Positions 7,768 to 15,057 of a stretch of DNA of 64,000 bases are shown here, piece after piece. The notes beneath the pieces are model-generated. The model was not told the DNA's origin and made no database searches. It was given only the letters and a program-made list of their open reading frames with translations. The DNA lies in the NCBI RefSeq assembly GCF_014699055.1, contig NZ_JACXAC010000002.1:946784-1010783 (forward strand), in the 5' to 3' direction. A program made the position numbers and the translations under genes. Every line of letters begins with the position of its first letter. The first letter of the stretch is position 1. This DNA is from Hymenobacter armeniacus (GTDB lineage: Bacteria; Bacteroidota; Bacteroidia; Cytophagales; Hymenobacteraceae).

Positions 7768-10521
7768 ATGACTGCCCGACTCCTGTTTCTTCTGCTTACT
7801 TGTTTGTCGCTCACGGCGTTGGGGGCTGTGCCGCCCGCCGCCGTGCAGCTTCAGCGGCTGCGCTGCGAGCTGCTGACCAACCCCGAAGGCATCGACGCCA
7901 CCGCCCCGCGCCTGAGCTGGGAGCTGCGCAGTGCCGCGCGCGGCCTCACCCAAACCGCCTACCAGGTGCTGGTGGCCTCGACCCCCGACAAGCTGGCCGC
8001 CGACGAAGGCGACCTCTGGAACTCGGGCAAGGTGGCGTCGGGCCAATCGGTGCACGTGGCCTACGCCGGGGCGCCGCTCCGCAGCCGCGCCCGCTGCTAC
8101 TGGAAGGTGCGCACCTGGACCGACCAGGGCGAAACCGCCTGGAGCCCGCCCGCCCGCTGGAGCATGGGCCTGCTCAACTACCTCGACTGGAAAGGCCGCT
8201 GGATTGGCCTGGACCGCGCCTTTCCCTGGGACGATGAATCGACCCACGCCCGGCTGTCGGCCCGCTATTTCCGCAAGGAGTTCAAGGCCGACAAGCCGGT
8301 GACGCAGGCCACCGCGTCCATCATCGGGCTGGGGCTGTACGAGCTGTACCTCAACGGCCAGCGCGTGGGCGACCAGGTGCTGGCGCCCGGCCCCACCGAC
8401 TACACCCAGGGCGTGAAGTACAACACCTTCGACGTGACCACGCTGCTGCGGCCCGGCGCCAATGCCCTAGGTACCGTGCTGGGCAACGGCCGCTTCTACG
8501 CCATGCGGCAGCACTACAAGCCGTACAAAATCAAGACCTTCGGCTACCCCAAGCTGCTGATGCAGCTGGACGTGACCTACGCCGACGGCAGCCACGAAGT
8601 CATCAAAACCGACGAAACCTGGCAGGCCACGGCCGATGGTCCCATCCGGGCCAACAACGAGTACGACGGCGAAGAATACGACGCCACCAAGGAAATGCCG
8701 GGCTGGGCCACCGCCGGCTTCGATGCCAAAAAGTGGCTCAAAGCCGAGCTGGTGCAGGAGCCCGGCGGCGCCTTCGAGGCCCAGATGAACGAGAACATGA
8801 AGGTGATGGAAACCCTGAAACCGGTGGCCCTCAAGCCGCTGGCGGGCGGCAAGTTCATCCTCGACATGGGCCAGAACATGGCCGGCTGGCTGCGGCTGCG
8901 CGCCACCGGCAAGCGGGGCGACAAAATCACGCTGCGCTTTGCCGAGACGCTGCAAAAAACCGGCGAGCTGTACGTGGCCAACCTGCGCGACGCCCGCGTG
9001 ACCGACGTGTATACGCTGCGCGGCGGCGCCCGCGAAACCTGGGAGCCCACGTTTGTGTACCACGGCTTCCGCTACGTCGAAATTAGCGGCTACCCCGGCA
9101 CGCCCACGCTGGCCGATTTCGACGGCCGTGTGGTGTATGACGACTTGGCCACGACGGGCGAGTTTACCACCTCCAACGTCACTATCAACCAGGTGTATAA
9201 GAACGCCTACTGGGGCATTCGGAGCAACTACAAGGGCATGCCCATCGACTGCCCGCAACGCAACGAGCGGCAGCCCTGGCTCGGCGACCGCACCACCGGC
9301 GCGTATGGCGAGAGCTTCGTGTTTGACAATTCGCGGCTGTACGCGAAATGGCTCGACGACATCGCCCAGGCCCAAAAAGCCGACGGCAGCATCCCCGACG
9401 TGGCCCCCGCCTTCTGGCGCTACTACGGCGACAACGTGACCTGGCCCGGCACCTACATCACCATCGCCGATATGCTGTACGCGCAGTACGGCGACGCCCA
9501 GCCCATCGCCAAGCACTACGACTCGATGCGCCGCTGGCTCGCCTACATGCGCGCCAACTACATGACGGACAATAACATCGTAACCAAGGATAAGTACGGC
9601 GACTGGTGCGTGCCACCCGAGTCGGAGAAGCTGATTCACTCGCAGGACCCCGCCCGCAACACCAGCGGCGAGGTCATCGCCACGAGCACCTACTACCACC
9701 TGCTGACGCTGATGCAGCGCTTCGCCACTGTGCTCGGCAAGCCCGCCGATGCGCAGGAATACGCCGCCCTAGGTGCCAAAATCAAGGCCGCCTTCAACCA
9801 GAAGTTCCTGAACGCCCAGCAGCAGTATTCTAATAATACGGTAACGGCCAACCTGCTACCCCTGGCCTACGGCATGACGCCGGAGGCCGCGCGGGGCAAG
9901 GTGTTCCAGAACATCGCCGATAAAATCCTGGTCGAAAACAAGGGCCACATCAGCACCGGCGTCATCGGCACGCAGTGGCTCATGCGCGGCCTCACCGCCG
10001 AGGGCCGCCCCGACATTGCCTACCAACTGGCCACCAACCGCGATTACCCGAGCTGGGGCTACATGGCCGCCAACGGCGCCACCACCATCTGGGAGCTTTG
10101 GAACGGCAACACCGCCGACCCCGCCATGAACTCCCAAAACCACGTGATGCTGCTCGGGGACTTAATCATCTGGGATTACGAGAATCTAGCAGGCATCAAA
10201 TCGGCCGCGCCTGGTTTTCAGGAGCTTGAAATGAAACCCGCGCTCATTGACGGGCTGACGTCGGTGCAGGCGTCTTATAACTCGGTGCGCGGCCTGGTGC
10301 GCAGCAGTTGGACGCGGGATGCGAAGCGCTTCACCTGGAACATCACGGTGCCGGGCAATTCTAAGGCGCTGGTGTATGTGCCGGCCAAGGATGCGAAGGA
10401 CGTGATGGAAGGCGGCAAAAAGGCTTCTGGTGCGGCTGGAGTGAAGTTTTTACGGATGGAAGGAGGTAGGGCGGTGTTTGAGGTTGGGTCGGGGGAGTAT
10501 GCGTTTGTGGCGAAGCAGTAG
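7768..10521 (+). CDS. Exported alpha-L-rhamnosidase, GH78
   Basis: A 917-residue protein. I chose the ATG at 7768 because a signal peptide (LLFLLLTCLSLTALGAVPP) follows it and GGGGAGG lies just upstream; the frame is open further up but has no such features. GH78 domains follow in order: an N-terminal fibronectin-like region (APRLSWEL, CYWKVRTW), a Bac_rhamnosid_N domain (LGLYELYLNGQRVGD), a concanavalin-like domain (FILDMGQNMAGW) and the six-hairpin barrel with DCPQRNERQPWLGD and TTIWELWNG. The enzyme releases L-rhamnose from rhamnogalacturonan or glycosides. The motif has N where many GH78 enzymes have D or E between R and E. A PAL-B element follows. Confidence 0.9.
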   Translation: MTARLLFLLLTCLSLTALGAVPPAAVQLQRLRCELLTNPEGIDATAPRLSWELRSAARGLTQTAYQVLVASTPDKLAADEGDLWNSGKVASGQSVHVAYAGAPLRSRARCYWKVRTWTDQGETAWSPPARWSMGLLNYLDWKGRWIGLDRAFPWDDESTHARLSARYFRKEFKADKPVTQATASIIGLGLYELYLNGQRVGDQVLAPGPTDYTQGVKYNTFDVTTLLRPGANALGTVLGNGRFYAMRQHYKPYKIKTFGYPKLLMQLDVTYADGSHEVIKTDETWQATADGPIRANNEYDGEEYDATKEMPGWATAGFDAKKWLKAELVQEPGGAFEAQMNENMKVMETLKPVALKPLAGGKFILDMGQNMAGWLRLRATGKRGDKITLRFAETLQKTGELYVANLRDARVTDVYTLRGGARETWEPTFVYHGFRYVEISGYPGTPTLADFDGRVVYDDLATTGEFTTSNVTINQVYKNAYWGIRSNYKGMPIDCPQRNERQPWLGDRTTGAYGESFVFDNSRLYAKWLDDIAQAQKADGSIPDVAPAFWRYYGDNVTWPGTYITIADMLYAQYGDAQPIAKHYDSMRRWLAYMRANYMTDNNIVTKDKYGDWCVPPESEKLIHSQDPARNTSGEVIATSTYYHLLTLMQRFATVLGKPADAQEYAALGAKIKAAFNQKFLNAQQQYSNNTVTANLLPLAYGMTPEAARGKVFQNIADKILVENKGHISTGVIGTQWLMRGLTAEGRPDIAYQLATNRDYPSWGYMAANGATTIWELWNGNTADPAMNSQNHVMLLGDLIIWDYENLAGIKSAAPGFQELEMKPALIDGLTSVQASYNSVRGLVRSSWTRDAKRFTWNITVPGNSKALVYVPAKDAKDVMEGGKKASGAAGVKFLRMEGGRAVFEVGSGEYAFVAKQ

Positions 10522-10540
10522 AATCAATGCTGCAAGAGAA

Positions 10541-10921
10541 ACGTCATGCTGAGCTTGCCGAAGCATCTCTACCGCTTCGTTGTAAAAGTAATCCTATGAG
10601 AAATCTACTTGCTTGGAGAATGTACCCAGAACCAGACGGTACGAACTACTATGAGGAGGATTTAGATACTGAGGAGAAGGTTGAGCACTTATTTGACTAC
10701 TGCCAAATACTTGAAGCATCGGTTTTTGATGAAGGGTGGAAATTCTTGTTGCACCGCTATGGTATAAAGACACTGTATGAGATAAATGAGCGAAGTGGCT
10801 GGTATGATGTCACAGATGCTGATGATTTTCAACTGTATCTGCCTGCTCATCTCTTCGATAAGTAAGGCATCAAATTGAATCCAACGAAGCGGTGGAGATG
10901 CTTCGACAAGCTCAGCATGAC
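10541..10921. mobile_element. PAL-B palindrome arms flanking a one-gene cargo
   Basis: The left arm (10541-10582, ACGTCATGCTGAGCTTGCCG onwards) and the right arm (10882-10921, ending AAGCTCAGCATGAC) are the two halves of a PAL-B repeat held 299 bp apart by one small gene. This is the second case in the window of PAL-B arms framing a lower-GC small gene, between two genes of the pectin locus. Confidence 0.55.
10596..10865 (+). CDS. Small acidic hypothetical protein between PAL-B arms
   Basis: An 89-residue protein beginning MRNLLAWRMYPEPDG. I set the start here because the frame upstream is encoded by the palindromic repeat. It is acidic (NYYEEDLDTEEKVEHLFDY, YDVTDADDF) and cytoplasmic by composition, with no family I recognise. 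Its base composition is lower in GC than the GH78 and GH105 genes on either side. Small acidic stand-alone proteins can be immunity proteins or DNA mimics, but nothing here proves that. Confidence 0.6.
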   Translation: MRNLLAWRMYPEPDGTNYYEEDLDTEEKVEHLFDYCQILEASVFDEGWKFLLHRYGIKTLYEINERSGWYDVTDADDFQLYLPAHLFDK

Positions 10922-10946
10922 AGGCGTTAAGACTTCGCCAAAAAGC

Positions 10947-12182
10947 ATGAATAAAGAACAGATTATCAATAGAGTAAAAGCAAGCGGCCTGGCCCTAGCA
11001 ATAGGCGCCACGCTACTAGCGTGCCCACCAGCCGCCCAGGCCCAAACACCCACGCCCACCATCGCGCAAATCCCCGCCACCACCAAGTGGTCGGAGCGCA
11101 TGGCGCAGTCGGTGTTGAAGCGGAGCCCGTGGCTGCAAGACCCTAACCTAGGTGACTCCTGGGGCTACACCCAGGGGCTGCTGATGCATTCGCTGGAAGC
11201 GTTGGAGCACCAGAACCACGACCCGCGCCTGCGCACCGCCTTGCAGCAGTATGGTGACAAGATGGTGGATGCCCAGGGCGAGATTCACAACAAAGATTAC
11301 AAGCCGCTCGACAACAGCCTCGACAACATCAACTCAGGCAAGCTCCTGTTTCAACTCTACACCGATACTAAGCAGGAGAAGTATAAAGTAGCCCTGCAAA
11401 AGCTGCATGCGGAGCTTCAGCAACAGCCCAAAACCACTGACGGCGGCTACTGGCACAAGAAGAAATACCCCAGCCAGATGTGGCTCGACGGGGCCTACAT
11501 GGCCAGTCCGTTTGTGGCGCAGTACGCGGCGTATTTCAAGGAGCCGGCCGGGTTCGACGAGGCGGCCAAGCAGTTGCTCTTGCTCGAAAAGCACTTGCGC
11601 GACCCCAAAACCGGCCTGCTCTACCACGGCTGGGACGAGAAGCACGTGCAAGCCTGGGCCAACCCCCAAACCGGCCAATCGCCCAACTTCTGGGGCCGCG
11701 CCATCGGCTGGTACGGCATGGCGCTGGTGGATGTGCTCGACTACCTCCCCGCCAAACACCCCGACCGCCCCAAGCTGGTGCAGGTACTCGACCAACTGGC
11801 CGTCGCCATTCAGAAATACCAAGACCCCGCCAGCGGCCTTTGGTACCAGGTGGTGGACAAGGGAGGCCAGCCCGGCAACTACCTGGAGGCGTCGGCCTCA
11901 GGCATGTTCGTGTATACGCTGGCCAAGGGCGTGAACAAGGGCTACCTCAATAAGAAGTACCGCCCGGTGGCACAAAAAGGCTTCGACGGCATCACGACCA
12001 AGCTCATTGAGGTGAAGCCCGACGGTGAGCTCAACCTGCTGCAAGTGTGCGAAGTAGCCGGCCTCGGCCCCGGCACCGAGCGCAACGGCTCCTACGAATA
12101 CTACGTGGGCGAGCGCATCAAAATCAACGATTTGAAGGGGGTAGGGCCGTTCATCCTGGCCAGCCTCGAACTCAATAAATAG
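10947..12182 (+). CDS. Unsaturated rhamnogalacturonyl hydrolase, GH105 (YteR/YesR-like)
   Basis: A 411-residue protein starting MNKEQIINRVKASG; the frame upstream is encoded by a PAL-B arm and was excluded. The N-terminus is either a signal peptide (AAQAQ) or a weak lipobox (LLAC). The alpha6/alpha6 barrel shows GH105 hallmarks: WGYTQGLLMHSLEAL, MWLDGAYMASPF with the presumed catalytic D181, GLLYHGWDEKHVQAWA and FWGRAIGWYGMALVDVLDY. Family members hydrolyse the unsaturated galacturonyl residue left at the non-reducing end by rhamnogalacturonan or pectate lyases. A BNR protein gene follows 25 bp downstream on the same strand, suggesting an operon. Confidence 0.9.
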   Translation: MNKEQIINRVKASGLALAIGATLLACPPAAQAQTPTPTIAQIPATTKWSERMAQSVLKRSPWLQDPNLGDSWGYTQGLLMHSLEALEHQNHDPRLRTALQQYGDKMVDAQGEIHNKDYKPLDNSLDNINSGKLLFQLYTDTKQEKYKVALQKLHAELQQQPKTTDGGYWHKKKYPSQMWLDGAYMASPFVAQYAAYFKEPAGFDEAAKQLLLLEKHLRDPKTGLLYHGWDEKHVQAWANPQTGQSPNFWGRAIGWYGMALVDVLDYLPAKHPDRPKLVQVLDQLAVAIQKYQDPASGLWYQVVDKGGQPGNYLEASASGMFVYTLAKGVNKGYLNKKYRPVAQKGFDGITTKLIEVKPDGELNLLQVCEVAGLGPGTERNGSYEYYVGERIKINDLKGVGPFILASLELNK

Positions 12183-12207
12183 CGGCTTCGGCCGGCTACG
12201 AATAGCT

Positions 12208-13338
12208 ATGAAAAAGACTCTCTTGCTAATGTCCCTTGGCGTGCTCGGGCACGCAGCTGTAGCCCAAACGCAGCCGTGGAAACAAGGCATTGTCACCGAC
12301 GAATTTATCTTCGAAAAAGCGTCCTTCCCCGAGAGCCACGCCGCCACCATCGCCGAGACGCCGAAGGGCCTCGTAGCCGCCTGGTTTGGCGGCACCAAGG
12401 AGCGCAACCCCGACGTGGGCATCTGGGTGAGCCGCCAGGAAAACGGCCGCTGGACCGCCCCCGTGGAGGTGGCCAACGGCATCCAAAACGAAACCCTGCG
12501 CTACCCCACCTGGAACCCGGTGCTCTACCAGGCCCCCGGCGGCGAGCTGCTGCTGTTCTACAAAATCGGCCCAAAGCCCTCGGACTGGAAGGGCTGGCTG
12601 CGCACTTCCAAAGACAACGGCCTGACGTGGTCGGCGGCCCAGGCGCTGCCGGAAGGCTACATCGGGCCGGTGAAAAACAAGCCTGTACTGCTCAAAAACG
12701 GCACCTTGCTCTCGCCCACCAGCACCGAGGGCAGCGGCGGCTGGCTGGTGCACTTTGAGGCTTCGCCGGATTTTGGCCAGACCTGGACCAAAACCGCGCC
12801 TGTGCCCAACGGCGCAACCCAGGGCGCGATTCAGCCCAGCATCCTCACCTATAAGGACGGTCGCCTGCAAGCCCTCTGCCGCAGCCGCGACCGCGCCATC
12901 CTCGAAACGTGGTCCACGGACCAAGGCAAAACCTGGTCGCCCCTCGCCAAAACCACCCTGCCCAACAACAACTCCGGCACCGACGCCGTGACTCTGAAAG
13001 ACGGCCGCCAGCTGCTGGTCTACAACCACGTGCTACCCCCCGGTACCCTCGCCAAAGGCCCCCGCACCCCCCTCAACGTGGCCGTATCGAAGGATGGCAA
13101 AGAGTGGTACGCGGTGGCCATTCTGGAAGACTCGCCCATCAGCCAGTACTCGTACCCCTCGGTGATTCAGACCAAAGACGGGCTGGTGCATTTCGTGTAC
13201 ACCTGGCGCCGCCAGCGCATCAAGCACGCCGTGCTCGACCCGAAAAAGATGAAGCTGGTGAAAATTGAAAACGGCGTGTGGCCGGCAGTGAAAGGCTATA
13301 AGGCGCCGGTGGGTGAGGCGGAGATTACGAAAGATTGA
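12208..13338 (+). CDS. Exported sialidase-fold BNR-repeat protein
   Basis: A 376-residue protein with a signal peptide (MKKTLLLMSLGVLGHAAVAQ). At least three Asp-boxes mark a six-bladed propeller: SKDNGLTW, SPDFGQTW and STDQGKTW. The proteins of this type found near GH105 and GH78 genes are annotated as exo-sialidases, but the locus offers no other sialic-acid metabolism, so a uronic acid or rhamnogalacturonan substrate is more likely. It lies 25 bp after the GH105 gene and probably shares its transcript. It is a second sialidase-fold protein of the cluster, distinct from the one at the left edge. Confidence 0.78.
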   Translation: MKKTLLLMSLGVLGHAAVAQTQPWKQGIVTDEFIFEKASFPESHAATIAETPKGLVAAWFGGTKERNPDVGIWVSRQENGRWTAPVEVANGIQNETLRYPTWNPVLYQAPGGELLLFYKIGPKPSDWKGWLRTSKDNGLTWSAAQALPEGYIGPVKNKPVLLKNGTLLSPTSTEGSGGWLVHFEASPDFGQTWTKTAPVPNGATQGAIQPSILTYKDGRLQALCRSRDRAILETWSTDQGKTWSPLAKTTLPNNNSGTDAVTLKDGRQLLVYNHVLPPGTLAKGPRTPLNVAVSKDGKEWYAVAILEDSPISQYSYPSVIQTKDGLVHFVYTWRRQRIKHAVLDPKKMKLVKIENGVWPAVKGYKAPVGEAEITKD

Positions 13339-13353
13339 GCTTGGCTCGTTCAA

Positions 13354-13492
13354 CGTGGCGCCTCACCCCCCGGCCCCCTCTCCGAAAAGGAGAGGGGGAG
13401 CCTGACGACTTCCTAACTAGAACTAAGATTAAAACTAGAAGCTAGTTCCCCCTCTCCTTTTCGGAGAGGGGACTAGGGGGTGAGGCGCCCCG
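13354..13492. repeat. PAL-C inverted repeat
   Basis: Arms CGTGGCGCCTCACCCC and GGGGGTGAGGCGCC enclose two CCCCCTCTCC..GGAGAGGGG hairpins and a short AT-rich core with CTAGAA/CTAGTT repeats. It fills most of the gap between the BNR gene and the esterase gene. Confidence 0.88.
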
Positions 13493-13531
13493 TTAGCGCG
13501 GCACCCTAAAACACCAACCGCATTCCCACCC

Positions 13532-14929
13532 ATGTCCAGATTTTTCCGCCTGCTTCTAGGTTCCCTGTTCCTCACCGCCGCCGCCCAAGCGCAAAACTCC
13601 GATGACCAGTACCAAAAGCCATTGCAGCAGGTGCTTGAGGAGATTCAGCAGCGCTACGGAGTAAAAATTCGGCCCGACGCCGCGATGGTGAAGGACAAAT
13701 ACGTGACCTACGCCGAGTGGCGCTTCCGCCCCGACGTGGACGAAACCTTGCGTAGCGTGCTCGCCCCGTTCGACTACCAGGCGGCGAAAACCGGCGACAA
13801 AACTTACAAGCTTAAGACCTTCCAGTACCACCTCAAAACGCCCGATGAAGGTGCCGCCCAGTTGGCGCAGCTAGCCAGCCAGTACCACGACGCGGCCACC
13901 TGGGAAAAGCGCAAGGCCGAGCTGCGCAGCTGCATGTGGGCGGCACTGCGGCTGTCGCCCATGCCGGCCAAACCCGCCAGCAAGCCCATTATCACCAACA
14001 AGCGGCAGTTCGACGGCTACACCGTGGAGAACGTGGCTATCGAAACGCTGCCGGGCTACTACATGACCGGCTCGATTTATAAACCCACCAAGGCCAAGGG
14101 CAAAATCCCGGTTATCATTAGTCCCGACGGGCACTTCGGCGACGGCCGCTACCGGGCTGATGCGCAATTGCGTTGTGCCACGCTGGCTCGCATGGGCGCG
14201 ATGGTGTACAGCTACGACCTGTTTGCCTGGGGCGAGTCGCTGCTGCAATTCAAGGGCGAAGACCACCGCCGCAGCCTCGCGATGACGGTGCAGGCCCTGA
14301 ACGGCGAGCGGGCGCTCGACTATTTACTGTCCTTGAAAGAGGCTGACAAAACCCGCGTGGCCATCACCGGTGGTTCGGGTGGCGGCAGCCAAACCATGCT
14401 GCTCACGGCGCTCGACGACCGTATCAAAGTGAGCGTGCCGGTGGTGATGCTCTCGACTTACCATAGCGGCGGCTGCCCCTGCGAAAGCGGCCAGCCCGTG
14501 CACCTCTGCGGCAACGGCACCAACAACGCCGAAATCGCCGCTATGGCCGCCCCGCGCCCCCAACTCGCCATTACTGACGGTGGCGACTGGACCGCCCAGA
14601 CGCCTGAAGTCGCTTTTCCATACCTGCAAAAAATCTACGGTTACTACGGCAAAGCCGACCTTGTGCAAAATGCCCATTTGCCCAAGGAGGGGCACGATTA
14701 CGGTCCTTCGAAACGGCAGGCCATGTACGAGTTTCTAGCCAAAAACCTAGGGCTGAATTTGGCGGCCGCTGAGCATAAAACCGGCAAGCTGGACGAGTCG
14801 AAAGTGACCATTGAGAAGGAGGAAGCGCAGCACGTTTTTGGGCCGAAAGGGGAGGGGCTGCCGGCGAATGCGCTGCACAGCTTCGAGGACTTGCAGGCGG
14901 TGTTTGCGAAGTCAACAGCTGCCCGGTAA
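13532..14929 (+). CDS. Exported alpha/beta-hydrolase esterase with STN-like N-terminus
   Basis: A 465-residue protein with a signal peptide (LLGSLFLTAAAQAQ). The C-terminal two thirds is an alpha/beta hydrolase of the acetylxylan-esterase type: oxyanion region IPVIISPDGHFGDG, nucleophile elbow GGSGGG with S282, and the probable catalytic H388 in KEGHDYG. Residues ~28-95 (LQQVLEEIQQRYGVKI...DETLRSVLAPFDY) resemble the STN (secretin/TonB short N-terminal) domain usually found on TonB-dependent receptors and secretins, which would be an unusual fusion. The likely role is removing acetyl or other esters from pectic glycans. PAL-C and PAL-B repeats border it. Confidence 0.75.
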   Translation: MSRFFRLLLGSLFLTAAAQAQNSDDQYQKPLQQVLEEIQQRYGVKIRPDAAMVKDKYVTYAEWRFRPDVDETLRSVLAPFDYQAAKTGDKTYKLKTFQYHLKTPDEGAAQLAQLASQYHDAATWEKRKAELRSCMWAALRLSPMPAKPASKPIITNKRQFDGYTVENVAIETLPGYYMTGSIYKPTKAKGKIPVIISPDGHFGDGRYRADAQLRCATLARMGAMVYSYDLFAWGESLLQFKGEDHRRSLAMTVQALNGERALDYLLSLKEADKTRVAITGGSGGGSQTMLLTALDDRIKVSVPVVMLSTYHSGGCPCESGQPVHLCGNGTNNAEIAAMAAPRPQLAITDGGDWTAQTPEVAFPYLQKIYGYYGKADLVQNAHLPKEGHDYGPSKRQAMYEFLAKNLGLNLAAAEHKTGKLDESKVTIEKEEAQHVFGPKGEGLPANALHSFEDLQAVFAKSTAAR

Positions 14930-14942
14930 ATGCAAAAAAGGT

Positions 14943-15057
14943 CGTCATGCTGAGCGAAGTCTAAGCATCTCTACCTAAATACTAATCTCAATGATTTCAA
15001 CGAAGCAGTAGAGATGCTTCGGCTACGCTCCGCTTCGCGGACGCCAGATAGGCATGA
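14943..15057. repeat. PAL-B inverted repeat overlapping a start codon
   Basis: The left arm starts CGTCATGCTGAGCGAAGTC; the right arm runs CAACGAAGCAGTAGAGATGC.. and ends with CATGAC. The right arm carries a ~17-base insertion-like stretch before its last CATGAC. The ATG of the next gene (15054) is inside that terminal CATGAC. Confidence 0.8.

Noticed and set aside
10527..10595. Upstream extension of the 89-residue ORF
   Set aside because: The residues are encoded by the PAL-B repeat, so a start within the repeat is unlikely.
12208..13338. Bona fide sialidase (nanH)
   Set aside because: Asp-boxes support the fold only; no sialic-acid catabolic genes are present and I could not confirm the arginine triad by eye.
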